Assembly (NCBI GenBank): GCA_000697055.1
Contig: JNDT01002338.1
Coordinates: 37,992 to 101,991 of the forward strand
Length of the DNA: 64,000 nucleotides
Source: Saksenaea vasiformis B4078
Taxonomy: Eukaryota > Mucoromycota > Mucoromycetes > Mucorales > Saksenaeaceae
Direction of reading: 5' to 3'
A program made the position numbers and the translations under genes. This document shows positions 47,839 to 59,895 of this stretch, in pieces (positions within the stretch are counted from its first letter, which is position 1; every line of letters begins with the position of its first letter). The notes beneath the pieces are model-generated. The model did not search any database. It had not been told where the DNA came from and worked only from the letters and a program-made list of their open reading frames with translations.

Positions 47839-48771
47839 CTACAAGATGGGTGTCATTGGACCACGCCACAATTCCTTGATTACACGACGATGTATGATAT
47901 GACGATCGACAATACTTTCCACATGACATTCCCGGACGTTTCCGTATATCTGGCCTCCAAGTCCTTTCTGGTGAATAATGATATTGCCAGCAAATTTATG
48001 TCCGCCGAAATGACTGGTACCCCAGACTTCCACTTTACCACTAGAACCTTCTTTTAACAGGCCTTTCTCTTTGAGCACGCGTTTGAATTCATCAACAATG
48101 AGCGGTCCCATGACGCCACACCGCTTATCTCGTTGTGTATGCGTGCATACCAGTATGACTGCATCTACATCGCTTAACTCCTCTGATCCTTCGGGTAATT
48201 TGGCCGATGGTTCACTCCATAGCGTTTCTAAAGCCTTTGAAAAAGAAGACGAAGACAATTTTTCAGGTTGGACAGCGGGATATATCCGGAAATCGGGAAA
48301 TACGATCACATCACATGTCGGCCATGGATGATCCGAGGGCCGCTCAGCAACGGTTGTGAATACAGCCAGATCCGTGTCAGGTACAGGCCGTTTGTGTTTG
48401 CGTTGCTCAAGAATCCATTCCCTTTTAAGGTTTCCAATTGCTTCCACCACACCTCCTTGAACTGCCTCCACCTTTGCCCGTGTCCATTCAAGTCCTTGTT
48501 CACCAACACATGCCATGAGATGCCTCTCCATAGACGGTCGGACCATGTCACTTGTAAAATCGACTTTGGAACCTAGAACCTTTGGCATAGGATGTCGTTT
48601 GCATGGAACGTATCCATTGGGTAAGCTCTTGGCATCCATGTCAGGGCAACATGGTTCAAACCGAGAAAACGGAAACGGTTCGGTGTCAAATGGAACGGGT
48701 TTGCTTGAATTCCAACGCGAAATCAATTGTGGCCGAAATGCTGACCGTAATCGTATTGAGCGCTGCATCAT
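47839..48771 (-). CDS. Aim32-like sucrase/ferredoxin-family protein
   Basis: A single exon of 310 residues from the first true ATG (48771). The N-terminus (MMQRSIRLRSAFRPQLISRW) is a likely mitochondrial presequence. The thioredoxin-like ferredoxin domain carries CTHTQRDKRCG (C-x8-C) and GTSHFGGHKFAGN (H-x3-H), the Cys2-His2 pattern used by Aim32/Apd1 proteins to hold an unusual [2Fe-2S] cluster (from family knowledge). In yeast Aim32 acts in the mitochondrial matrix and intermembrane space in redox quality control of import. An upstream CC pair (FEPCCPDMDAK) may also matter. It is followed closely on the same strand by the EamA gene. The lack of introns is notable. Confidence 0.88.
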   Translation of the reverse strand: MMQRSIRLRSAFRPQLISRWNSSKPVPFDTEPFPFSRFEPCCPDMDAKSLPNGYVPCKRHPMPKVLGSKVDFTSDMVRPSMERHLMACVGEQGLEWTRAKVEAVQGGVVEAIGNLKREWILEQRKHKRPVPDTDLAVFTTVAERPSDHPWPTCDVIVFPDFRIYPAVQPEKLSSSSFSKALETLWSEPSAKLPEGSEELSDVDAVILVCTHTQRDKRCGVMGPLIVDEFKRVLKEKGLLKEGSSGKVEVWGTSHFGGHKFAGNIIIHQKGLGGQIYGNVRECHVESIVDRHIIHRRVIKELWRGPMTPIL

Positions 48772-51075
48772 TTTTTGCAAATATTGGGCAAGGAAGGGTT
48801 AACGGAGCAACACCGCGCCGCTTTTTTAAGGTGGTGAAAAAAATGTCAGACGGCCGATTCGCCGCGCAATGGAGGTCAGTACAATTTCTTCTCAACCGAG
48901 TCTCAATGGCTCTTGTTCAATGTGGGATGGAAAGAGAGCTAGTGAGGTTTTCGTGGTTTGGACCATTACAAGTTTCACTTGAGCAGAACGAAGAAGGAGT
49001 CATTGTGGACTACCGATTCTGTTTTTCGGGCTGATGCTAAATCGACAAGATCCAGCGCTTGAGGAGAAAGGGTATGAACTGCTGACAGCGATGGCGTGCC
49101 ATGACTGTTTTAGTCTCCCCGGCACTCAGAGATATATGATTGCTTATCCGCATTCAATGTTACAAACGCCCTTTTAATTTAAACAATACTGGAACAAGGC
49201 TTCTCGCTGATGTATCCAGTCAACTCAACCTTGCGGTGTCACTTACTTTCTCCTTCTATCAAAAAATTTTCTAAGATGCTATGTACAAATTCTCTCCTTA
49301 GTTCAAAGCACCCAGGCTATGCGAGCGAGACAGTGTTGTTCCTCTTGAGGAGCGGGGTCCGTAATTTATGTGCGTCCTGCGTATGGCAGCAGCGTCAGTA
49401 CAGATATGAAAGATCAGGAAGTGACGTTAATTAGTCTTTTTCTTCCGTCGTCATCGCTTCCTTGTGTTTTTATCCCTTTCAGGACTTACTGACAACTACA
49501 TTTATTTTATGCTTCATCTGTAAGTGTTTACAGTTCCTCATTGTTTTCCGATACAGAGTATTCAGAGATCTAAAAAAAAAGCACATCTTCTGATGGCGAC
49601 ACTACCACAAAAAGACGATTTACATACGGTGTCATACTTGGTAAGCGATTTATGTTTATAGTCAGCTACAACTAACTTGAAAAATTAACATACTTTACTC
49701 TTTTTCATGTGGCACAAAATCAACTACTTCTTTTCCAAGTGACCCAGGATTGTCTGTTTCATGCAGCCGTCATTACAGAAGGATCATGCATCCAACAACA
49801 GTTTGAAAGGAACGTATTTTTCTTATTTGAAGAAACAATTAACTACAGCTATTTCTTTAGGTCCCTTTTACACCGCTGCGGAGGCTACCGCGCTAAGATG
49901 CGATCCCATAGTTGGTGGGAGCCTCTGTAAGCGGTCAGTCCTGACCGGTGCCTTTTTGGTAAGCATCCACTGTTCCATATACACAGATGATTCATTTTAT
50001 TGTACAGCCTTCAAAGACCTGAGCATGGTCTCTTTTGAGTTACAGCAAAGGCTACCGATCAGCCTTAGGCAATCAGGCGCAAACACCAGTTAGAACTACC
50101 TCAAACTCACTCCTCGAGTACTACAGCGGTTGGAGAACCGTCATCCTAGCCGCTTTGTTAGGTCCAGGTTTCGCTGATTACTCTGTTGATTATCCGGAGG
50201 CCGCGCTCTATACTCTGCGAAGTTCCGATAGAGTGGTGTTGTCAAGTAATGCATCTGTCGAAATTTTGATTATATTGATATCATTTGGTGTTTGCCGGCG
50301 GGTGCGTGTAGCGAAACTCGATAAAAAAGTCAATACTATCCATACTATTAAACTGGATATCGGCAAAGCCTCGCGTCAGAGAGAATCGAAATCAGAAGGG
50401 AAGCGGTGTAACGTACAATATAGCAGAGAAGCTCATCAAACCAACTCCCCCAAAAAAAGGAGATCTGGATATTTATGACGCTCGAAGCGTGGAAGGGTAC
50501 AGCATGCAGATTCGAGCGTTAGATCGACGGACAAGAACCGCTTCTTCAGTACGAAATTCATTCGGATGCAACGTAAAACGGTTTAAACTGATGCAACATC
50601 ACATATTCTCAACATTTGATATATGAGCGAGAGGCATTAAATTCGGATGTGCCTTCCTGTGTGATGACTCAGGCTGAATCTTTTCCCCTGTTGTCATTCC
50701 ATGTTTCGATTTTCAGCTATGCGCCAGTTTAAATAGAGTGAAATAACTCCATAGTGCAAGGACCGGCCCATTAAGCAATAGCGCTGAAGTATCAGCATCT
50801 GATTAACACACACCGTCATCATGACGTGTTTGCGTCATGGATTCGCTCAAATATGATTCCAAACAAAAATTGGTCATTGTCCGTTTTGTGATTTCAGTAA
50901 AAACAGTTACAAAAAGTGGAAGGCTTTGGTTAATATATCAACAAGACAGTTAAAAGGAGATTTTTTCCTATGCACCTCATAAGAGTTATTTGCTAGGAGA
51001 TGACTCACAAACAGATTTCACCACGTGCTAAAGGAGTTACTATGGTCACTTCAAGGGACGCTCCGGTTCTCGTAT
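48772..51075. other. Mostly gene-free region
   Basis: A 63-codon (+) frame at 48843-49034 (starts MSDGRFAAQWRS) lies divergent to the Aim32-like gene and could be a tiny gene, but it has no recognisable features. Around 49750-50480 two overlapping (+) frames (contain FYTAAEATALRCDPIVGGSL and ADYSVDYPEAALYTLR) look partly coding, with a possible intron at 49957-50006. I could not assemble a credible gene. Confidence 0.4.
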
Positions 51076-51883
51076 ACTGATTTTGAATACACATTTGCGT
51101 CATCCAAATATTACTTTGCATTGACACTACCTCAATCCTGCGGTAAGCAGGGTAGATCATTTGTGCAGAGTCTCTGGTACCTTTACTTCTGAATCAAAGG
51201 CGTATTGCGCTGGTCCATTGTATTAGGTTCCCCAACGCACCAATCGGAACGCATAAAGTGATCGTATTTAAACAGACGCATGAATTCCTTTTTTTTTTCT
51301 TCGGCTCTGTTCATTTTACATCCCAGGTATGTACTTTTAATGGGATACGCATTCAGGATCACTCATGTCTTTTGATGAATTGTTTAGCCTGTATGACCTC
51401 TGTCCCGAACCGTCTCGGCTGTGTTGGCGTCTTTACCCATCACTTAAGTAAGTAAACAAATGTTGTCGCACTCAGCATCACTCATCTCGCGCAATAGATC
51501 GCTGGACGTTGTATCGCTTCAAGTCCTCTGCAGTGCGTTTCAACTGGCCACTCACATCGAAGCCCATCTTCTCGACTTCTCCGACTCCCCCCATCACGGT
51601 GGCGGATGCGGCATCCATCAAATGATGGAAATACACTTCGGGGGTAAGTAGAATGACATCCACGTATTCTTCCATTTACTAACCATGAACAAATTCTTAT
51701 ACTGTCTATGAATTTCGTGTCCATCGAGGGACCGCGTTGATGTAAGTAGTGTATGAATTTGTTGCCAACTTATGTATTAACGAACGCATACTTTGTTATT
51801 TTCTTAGCGTAAAAGTGGCTACTCATGGACGCAGAATTTATAGATTAGCGTAAAAACTTGTTCAATAAACTGTATCTGAAGGA
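51076..51883 (-). repeat. Dispersed repeat family, copy E (best preserved)
   Basis: Read on (-), it runs from TTGAACAAGTTTTTACGCTA, TTCTGCGTCCATGAGTAGCC and ACTTTTACGCTAAGAAAATA, through CGCGGTCCCTCGATGGACAC, GTGGATGTCATTCTACTTAC, CACTGCAGAGGACTTGAAGC, GACGGTTCGGGACAGAGGTC and ACAGAGCCGAAG, to GTTGGGGAACCTAATACAAT and GACGCAAATGTGTATTCAAA. This is the full block order that the other copies share in part. A 65-codon open frame on (-) (51478-51675) lies in its middle. Boundaries were placed by the extent of similarity. Confidence 0.78.
51478..51675 (-). other. 65-codon open frame inside repeat copy E
   Basis: The frame (contains VDVILLTPEVYFHHLMDAA and GQLKRTAEDLKRYNVQR) follows the element strand. 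Its first and last portions align with copies B, C and D1, where the frame is broken. It may be the remnant of an element-encoded protein or of a captured host exon. No family is recognised. Confidence 0.3.
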
Positions 51884-52573
51884 TCACAACTTTGCCTTGC
51901 ATCCCAAACATTAGCGTATATAATACGACTTTTTGAGATTTATATCTTGCATCCGGTGGGAGCGCAGAATTATAGTGCTTCGTAGAAAATTATGGATGTT
52001 TTGGAGTGGCTCCCAAAGGGGTGGAAAGGTTACGACCGAGGTGGTTATAGAACAAATAAGCAAAATTCACACGCTACATCTACAGACCTGGCATCGCATT
52101 AGTGACTGTGCTGTTTGTTAAAGCGGCATTCGTGTGGCAGAAGCATGGATTATCGACAGCTCACCGTATAGCCATGTCGGCTACAAACCTAGCTGAACCT
52201 TTTCATATTGACAAGGAGGACAAATGATAGAAAGATTAGGAAGGGGTGCTTTATTCTCTGGAAAAATGGTAACACTTCCGAAGCAGGCCATAACATGAAG
52301 TTGTATACTATAAATCATGGACAGTACGGTCGTCTCAAAGTCACTTTGAGGTGTGTCGAAGCATCTTGAACTGAGCGCGAATTTCGTGTTCCAAATCCAG
52401 CATTTTCCAAGCGGCGCGAAGTCACAACGCAACACCATATAAACCATTTTTTCTTTCTCTCACTCCAGCCATGCCAAGATCATCTACTCCGGTTCTTCAA
52501 ACTCATTTCTATATCGCCGGCATTCTCTACGCCTTTCATCTATTCTTGACAGATTGAAACCAACTTTCTAGCC
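51884..52573. other. Intergenic region upstream of NC2-beta
   Basis: No supported gene. It should hold the NC2-beta promoter; a TATA-like ATATAAACC lies at about 52437-52445 and a CT-rich leader at 52450-52470. Confidence 0.45.
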
Positions 52574-53180
52574 ATGAGCGATAACGAACGTTCCGGACCT
52601 ACGGGTGATGACGATTTATCCCTGCCCAAAGGTAAACAACCTTACCCGCCTGCGTAAACCGCAATCAAAACTAAAGCACGGATAATTTTTAAAAGCTACG
52701 GTGCAGAAACTGATCAATGAAATGATGCCAGACGATGTTGTGTGCGCAAAGGACACGCGTGATCTGTTGATTGATTGCTGCGTTGGTGCGTACAAGGATA
52801 TATTCTTCTGCAAGAACTTTATATTAACTCATTTTATGCAGAATTTATTCATCTTATTGCGTCAGAGGCGAATGAAATTTGCGAAAAGGAAACCAAGAAA
52901 ACGATCGCTGGCGAGCACGTTGTGGCTGCTTTGCAAGCTCTCGGTTTTGAAGAGTACGTAGAGGAGGTGGACGAAGTGTTTAAAGAACACAAGAAGCAAC
53001 AAAAGGTAAATATAAACTGCGCTTGGTGTTACACGCTTTGTACTCAAGGACAAGCTGCAGGATCGAGACAAGAAGAGCACACGACTAGAGAATACGGGTA
53101 TATCCGAAGAGGAGTTGTATCGCCAACAAGAATTGCTCTTTGCACAGTCACGACAGAAGTTTGAAGCACAACAGCAGTAA
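52574..53180 (+). CDS. Negative cofactor 2 subunit beta (Dr1-type histone-fold protein)
   Basis: Four exons (52574-52631, 52696-52785, 52842-53005, 53061-53180) encode 143 residues, close to yeast NC2-beta. The histone fold occupies about residues 18-100: ATVQKLINEMMPDDVVCAKD, TRDLLIDCCVEFIHLIASEA, NEICEKETKKTIAGEHVVAA and LQALGFEEYVEEVDEVFKEH. The C-terminus is Gln/Glu-rich (EEELYRQQELLFAQSRQKFE). With NC2-alpha it binds TBP on DNA and blocks TFIIA/TFIIB entry. All four exons join in phase with consensus sites. Confidence 0.95.
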
Positions 53181-53837
53181 TGATCTTTCAACCGAGAAAA
53201 TGACCTTGCGACTATCAAATTACGACCATGCCGAATAAATATTTCGACTACAGCATGTCTCTTCTCAACTTTCATCGACGATTAAATTAGGACAAGGCGA
53301 TTTTTTAGATTCATACTTGTTGTCACAAAGTTCACCCCTTCAAGAAGAAACAAATTAATTACCATGTTAGAGCATGGTATCTTTATAATACGCATGTTTA
53401 ATGTACATTTGACCCATGTTCTGCGCATATCATGCTAAAAACGGATAGTGTTATAATGTGATGAATACTATTGTGGTACTTCATGAAAAGTGGAAAATTG
53501 AAAAAAGGGATCTACCGGTTTCAGATTGCTTACATAGCAAAAATCACATTGATGCCATTTCGTCGGAATTACCATCACAGAGAAACTTCCGATGAGTACA
53601 TACCTGATCTTTCGAAAGCAAGTAGCAAGGGATCCGTTCGTATGTCGGCTTTGCTAGAGCATTGCGATACTGAAACTTATTTATGCAAGAATAATACCAC
53701 CAGCTTGTTCATCAGTGCGCAATGTTTCTCCATTCGGTCTATCGAAAAATATTAAAGCTCGAACAACTCGATCAACACCCATGGCACTAAGAATCTAAAG
53801 CGTATTTCAATGGATGGTCAATTCGTCCCAAAGGATA
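53181..53837. other. Intergenic region
   Basis: AT-rich 3' flank of NC2-beta. A 94-codon (+) frame at 53471-53755 is not recognised and not counted as a gene. Confidence 0.45.
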
Positions 53838-54010
53838 TAGTCAAACCCCGGTTAAGTTATCCCCGCTTGAGTTATAACCTCGTTATAGTGATAATATTTT
53901 TGTCTGATTCAGAACACACTGAACTAGCTAAGACCCCACTTACGTTATAATCTCGATATAGTTGTCAAAAATTGGGCAAATTATGGTATAACTTAAACGG
54001 GGTTTGATTG
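53838..54010. mobile_element. pogo/Fot1-like MITE
   Basis: A 173-bp non-coding element with terminal inverted repeats: the left end reads TAGTCAAACCCCGGTTAAGT and the right end, inverted, reads CAATCAAACCCCGTTTAAGT. It is flanked by TA dinucleotides (53836-53837 and 54011-54012), the target duplication of Tc1/mariner-type elements. Internal CCCGCTTGAGTTATAACC- and CGTTATAAT-type repeats are also typical of pogo/Fot1 MITEs. No transposase is present, so it would depend on an autonomous relative. Confidence 0.8.
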
Positions 54011-54517
54011 TATCTCCAAATAACAGTTTAGGCGGACAAGTGAGATTGTCGGGATTAGAAACTCTAATACACTTCAGAGAAGATGAAGCGGTGCTGGCGT
54101 TGCTATACGAACAGCGTGATTATACCATCCCCAGCATTATATTATGCAATCTAACGAGCAGATATACAGAGGAGAAGTTGTATAGTAGCACAGACTACTC
54201 CAGATGTATTAAAGGAGAAAAGTCAAAGGACAACGCAAAGGTAGCCCATACTTCCATCTACATATGGATAGGTTTCCGAAGCTGACATCATTAATAGTTA
54301 AACGCAAAAAAGCTATGTTATTTAGACGGACATCTCTGGGTTCCACTGCAGGAACTGGTGTAAAAAAACTGGAGATCCGGCATGAAAAAATAAACAGTAA
54401 GAGTATCTGATTAATGAGATAACAATCCCGGGAAGCGAACAAGATACCGTGGCTGCGCTGGGATTGAAAGCAGTGTTGCGCCCAAGTGACGGGAAGACTC
54501 CTCTTTAACACGTCAGA
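54011..54517. other. Intergenic region upstream of the arginine methyltransferase
   Basis: No supported gene. A 93-codon (+) frame (54004-54285) begins inside the MITE end and is not recognised. Confidence 0.4.
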
Positions 54518-56101
54518 ATGTCATCTGAATCAAACGCGCCTGGGGTCGAGCATAGAGATCCGCAGTACTTTGGATACTATGCCATGCTTCAGCATCAGGT
54601 ATGAAGATGGATCTTTGTTCATCGCAATGCCTGTATTGATCTGTCGGCAAAGCAAAACATGCTCCAGGACACTGTGCGTACTTCCACCTACCGTTCAGCC
54701 ATTTTGCTGAATGGTCCTAAATGCTTTCAAGGCAAGAAGGTGATGGATGTCGGCGCAGGATCAGGAATTCTTTCCTATTTCGCGGCCCAGGCTGGAGCGG
54801 AAAAGGTGTATGCCGTCGAGGCTTCAGGAATGGCAAAGAAGATGAAGAAGTTGGTAGATGCCGCCGGTCAAAATGGGAAAAATGAGTTCTTGAAGGATAA
54901 GGTGGAAGTCATTAATGGTAAAACATCGTGATAGCGATAGGTATTCAATAACTGAATTTTTGTCTATTTAGCCAAGATTGAGGATCCAGATTTGCCGATT
55001 CCCAAAGTGGACACGATTGTGTCTGAACCGATCGGCGTACTACTCTTTCACGAACGGATGGTAACGAATGATGGAGGGGAAAACGATGGAAATGAACAAA
55101 TGAGTCGTTTGTAGCTGGAAAGTTACGTTCATGCGAGAGACCATTATCTAAAGCCTGGAGGATCCTTGTTTCCTTCCAAAGGTAACATTTATCTTGCACC
55201 ATTCACTGACGCGACGCTATGGAGTGAGACAATGGCTAAGGCACGTTTTTGGTAAGTGTGTTGGTTAATTTCAGGACATCGTCCCTCATCATTTGTCTTC
55301 AATATAGGGAGCAGCAATCGTTCTATGGCATTGATTTAACTTCGCTGTACAAGGACGCACGCGATGAGATGTTTGGTGACGCATATGATATTAGAAAAAC
55401 AGCTGGACTGATTTTCATTTTCAGGCATGTCAGTGGTTGGCCATTTTGACCATCGTAACCTCATTACGACACCTACGGTTTTCGATGCCTATCCTGTTGA
55501 TTTTTCCACGGTTACGGTGGCCGAATTACAAGATATCACGATTCCATTTGAATGGACAATCGGATACACAGGATTGATGCACGGTATTGCTGGCTGGTTC
55601 GATCTCGAGTTTGCACCACCGCCTTACGACAAATCCGCTACTAAGGAAGCTTTGGGAACAACAGTCGAAATGTCGACAGGTCCTTCTGCGGAACGTACTC
55701 ATTGGCAGCAGGTTCGGTTCCTTTTTAAGGAACCTTTAGCAGTCAACGCAACACAAACGCTTCGTGGTTGGATGCGCTGCATCGTCAATGACATGCGAAG
55801 TTACACAATCTACGTTGATGTAGCCCTGGACAACACGCCACTAAGCGATCCAGCAACAATTGACGCCAAGACTTTCGCGGAAACGCCTAATGTCTCTCAA
55901 CCACTTCGTCGTTGTGGTCGATGGGAATTACATGAACAGACCTACAATTACAGCTTTACACCTGGTTACATGCCCGAGCATAAACCAGAATACTCGTGCT
56001 TGTATAAAGCTGAAGACCAATTGGATGTTTCAGCTCAACAAGTTGCATCAGAATTAGCTTTTGACTCAGTGATGGATGATTACGAGGACTTTGTAAATTA
56101 G
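54518..56101 (+). CDS. CARM1/PRMT4-like protein arginine methyltransferase
   Basis: Six exons (54518-54598, 54653-54917, 54972-55060, 55115-55251, 55308-55375, 55425-56101) encode 438 residues, all in phase. Class I PRMT features are [20 protein letters not shown], motif [21 protein letters not shown], post-[11 protein letters not shown], the double-E loop [17 protein letters not shown], and the THW-type segment [12 protein letters not shown] near residue 325. The QNMLQD start, PFTDATLW segment and [14 protein letters not shown] favour the CARM1 (PRMT4) group over PRMT1. CARM1 asymmetrically dimethylates histone H3 and RNA-binding proteins. The usual C-terminal transactivation region is absent, but the end is acidic ([12 protein letters not shown]). 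The donor of exon 5 (55376) was chosen because it alone keeps family alignment. Confidence 0.88.
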
Positions 56102-56687
56102 AAAAACTGTTTTATTGTTTGTTTCGTATTTTTTTTCACTCAAAAAGAAAAAAGGAAAGAAAGGAGAAGGAGTACGTATCCATAATCTAAACCACTTTTC
56201 ATGATGCGAGAGTATGTAACCAACGGCAAGTTCCCGTGTACCACGTCAATCTAAATCAAATTAAAGTAACGCACTAAGAACAGGTAACATTTCTTAACGG
56301 TTAAACAAGACAAAGTAAGAATTTTATACACAACGTAATGAGGTGGAATGGCGCAGTGTATTGGCAAAACATGTCAAAAAGAGCGAACAGGTGCTGAAAG
56401 AGTGTAAAAGGGTCGGCTCGGAATTTAAGTACCGAGCTGTGACGCATGGTACCAAATCTGGGGAAAAAGGGAGGATTGCTTTTTGTTTTCCTACAACAAC
56501 AAAAAAGAAACGAGAGAGAAAGAGACAGAAGAGGCCATTGTCCTAATTCTTGTGCATTGAACGAAATTCTATCATAGCTTTGTTTTTCTTTTTTTATCTT
56601 CTCTATCTGAACAGTCAGCAAAGTCCCATTATTTCAATCGTGTAATCCGACCCACGGATCTAATCAGGATAAGCAAACATAACCAAC
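56102..56687. other. Intergenic region between tandem genes
   Basis: 3' flank of the methyltransferase gene and promoter of the ataxin-2 gene. Purine-rich and pyrimidine-rich stretches (56145-56175, 56500-56535, 56580-56605) are present; no gene is seen. Confidence 0.5.
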
Positions 56688-59555
56688 ATGTCGCTGACAA
56701 ATACGAAACCGCAAGGACGACGACAGGATTCTGGTTTTCAGAAATCAAATCAAAGGTAAAGAAGAAAAAAACTGGCTTTCGGAGTCCATGTCATTAAATG
56801 TCACTTGGATTAGTCGTGGAAACAACAACAAGAAGTGGTCCAATTCGAATAACACTGGTGGACGTGTGTCTAGCAACGGCGGTGCTAGTCATTCTTCACC
56901 GGTACATAAACAAGGTGGCTATTTTCTGGAAGATGGTGACATGATGAAGCACATGCATGATCGCATGCTTTATCTTCTTGTGAATTTGATTGTAAGTAGC
57001 ATACTTAGAATTTATTCTTCTAACAAAGTCATGGGTTGTAACTATTTCCAGGGCAGCGTGGTGCAAGTGACAGTTCGGAACGGTACCAAGTTCGAAGGAT
57101 TATTTCATGCTGCGTCCACTGAAGGCGATCTCGCCGTAACCTTGAAGTTAGCCAGAAAGATTTACGATCCAACCGAACAACATCAGAATGGCAAGACAAA
57201 TCCACATCCGGTCAAAAATACACTACTCTTATTCGGAAAGGATGTTGTGGAAATTAATGCTGCGGATGTGGACTTCAGCGTTGGCGAAGCGCCACTGCAG
57301 TCACGAGATAGTACGTAGACGGTACCACCTGCTATAGAAACTGAACGATTCTTTTTTCGTTTTTATAGCTTTCAAGACAGATGTGGATATTAGCGGGAAA
57401 ATGGAGATTAGGGAACGTGAACTTCACAAATGGAATCCTGATGTTCATAGCAATGATGAGGAGGCATTGGGTGCGTTGGAGGCTGATACGAATGAATTGA
57501 ACGGCACAGGTTCATGGGATCAATTTGCCGCAAATGAGAAGCTTTTTGGATTGAAAACGGACTTCAATGAAGAGTTGTACACGACACGATTGGATCGTTC
57601 CGCACCAGACTACAAGGATCGAGAGAAACGTGCAATCGAAGTGGCAAATGAAATCCAACGTGTACGTGCGAATTAAGATCTCGGGATGAAAAATTAAAAT
57701 TTGTTTGATAGGCCGCCACAACCAACGTACATATGCTTGAGGAACGTGGTATCATGGCAGATGATAGTGGAATGGATGAAGAGGATCGCTATGGCGCTGT
57801 TGTGAGAGAGGCGAATCCAAACAAGTACCTTCCTCCTGCCTTACGTAAACACGTACAACAAAAATCGACAAAAGAGGAACAGATAAAGAAAGATGCAGCG
57901 ATTGGGAATGTTCAACCGGATAGCCCGCTACACAAACTTTTGACTGGAAATCTACCCAAGGCTGTCATCACCGCCCCTTCACCAGTCACCAACCTAAGAC
58001 ATGAATCCAGTGGACCAGCGAACAAATCAGGCTTGGATAAGGTAAGAAGGCACAGGTCGCGTGGTGCATGGCTGATGACCTGTTTATTAATTAGAATCCG
58101 GCAGCCGAACGCATTGAAAACGAGATCGCTTCAACATTTCGTCAATTTGCCATGGTCGAGAAAGACAAACTCCACGCAAAGAAACAGGCGTTGCAAAAGA
58201 AGGAAAAGGACGGCCGATTGGCAGAATTGATGAAATTCCACCAGACATTTAAACTCAATGTACCTGTGCCGCCCGATCTTGTGCCACTGCTCTCCAAAGG
58301 AAAGAAGCAAACAAGCCCTACAAAGGGCAATTCGCCATCCTCATTGTCTCCCGAGAAAAAGACAGAAACTTCTACAGTAACAACGAAATCTGACGAACCA
58401 AAGAAAGCAGTAGATGTTAAAACACAGTCAAATGACAAAAAGCAAACGACAGCTCCTTCGAAGAAAGCGGAAGCAGAAAAGACGGATACTCCAAAGCCTT
58501 CTACGGAAACTAAACCAACGAGCGGATTCAAGTTTAATGTCAAAGCCTCAGAGTTTAAGCCTAATCCAGATGCACCTGTCTTTATTCCCGTAAGTATGTT
58601 ATATTGAGCTGTACAGTGCAATGAACAGATTTCTATCCAGGGCGCATTGGCCGCTACGGATGACACCGCCCTACATCGCCCGAACAAAAAGGGAAACCAG
58701 GGTGGCCATCTCACAGCTACAGAAGTCTTGGTAGCGCCTTTCACAGATGATGAGTGTGTTAGCCCTGATTCTGTCGGTACGTGATGTGTTTGTGCATGAA
58801 TCATTAATTCATTCCCTGTACAAAGGTCCTACTTGGCCATTTGGTCAGAAGTCATACAGAGTTCAATTCAATCAGTACGTTCACTATGACGACGACATGT
58901 TCGCCGGATATCCTGGACAAGGGTATCCATATGGTTACCCCCCTCAATACCGCTACCCACAGGTTTGGGAACAACAGTGAAATATATTCGCCTATGTACC
59001 TAACGAAGATGCATCTGTAGCAGTACATGCCTGTACCTCAACCTGGACATGTTCCTTATATGAGCCCACAGTTTGTACCTAACGTGCCGCTCACCGCACC
59101 CATTCCTCCGTCAGGTGCTCCTCCTGCCGTTGCCTATAGCCCACAAATGGCAAACGCTTCACCACGTAAGTCAGAAGGATTAGTGCCTCCGCTTACTTTC
59201 TGACAAACACAAAAGGCGGGTCACCATTCCCTCACGGATTTCCATCTCCACAACGGTCGCCAATGGCTCCCCCACACCAAGTGTATCAGCAGTACCAAGG
59301 AAACCCGCCGCCCGGTAAGCTGTTCTGATGCTCATTGTTGTACTAAAATCGGCATGAAAGGGGGACCCATGATGATGCACATGATGCAACCTAATATGAT
59401 GCAGCAGCAACAACGACCTGTAATGCATGAACCTTATCCCAACATACAAGGTCAACCGACCTCCCCTCGTAAGATTGAATACAATGACTGATAGCTTTAT
59501 TGACTATTATCTCATAGAACCACAACACGAGTCGTCGCCGTCAGTACATTCATAA
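56688..59555 (+). CDS. PBP1: Ataxin-2 / Pbp1 homologue
   Basis: Twelve exons (56688-56755, 56814-56991, 57052-57310, 57369-57661, 57712-58041, 58095-58589, 58641-58776, 58826-58962, 59021-59165, 59216-59314, 59361-59468, 59518-59555) encode 761 residues. Domains in order: a basic/Asn-rich start, the Lsm-like SM-ATX domain (MHDRMLYLLVNLIGSVVQVT to LLLFGKDVVEINAADV, about residues 65-165), the LsmAD domain (FKTDVDISGKMEIRERELHK to SAPDYKDREKRAIEVA), a charged middle with ALRKHVQQKS, a PAM2-like motif (NVKASEFKPNPDAPVFIP, about residue 535), and a Pro/Gln/Met-rich low-complexity tail. It binds poly(A)-binding protein and RNA and enters stress granules. All twelve exons join in phase. The tail is built from many small exons. 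Confidence 0.93.
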
Positions 59556-59895
59556 GCTCTCTGCTACTTCCTCCTCCCTTTTTTTTTCTTCACCCGCTAG
59601 TTCTCGGATGTTATACTCTGGACTAATCGATACGATGGCGAAAGAATAAACGGGAACAAAAGTTTTTTTTTCTTGCTTCTGGTTGGCGTATAAAAAATTG
59701 TGACACTGCGTTCAAAAGGGCAACGTGTTTCCTTTTTTCTTCTGACTGAAACTATTATTTCGTGATGAACCAGCAGATACCCTTCGATTTCATCCTCTTA
59801 TGCTATACGTTAGATCACGGATATTTACATCACAAATACGAAGTTTACTGATCCAGATAATGATAAAGGTTTGTACAAACATTGGTTTCTCATAG
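59556..59895. other. Intergenic region between convergent genes
   Basis: 340 bases between the 3' ends of the ataxin-2 (+) and TPX2-motif (-) genes. Contains poly-T runs; no gene. Confidence 0.5.

Noticed and set aside
52775..53164. 129-codon frame reading through NC2-beta introns
   Set aside because: It includes intron sequence after QQK; the spliced model gives the family C-terminus.
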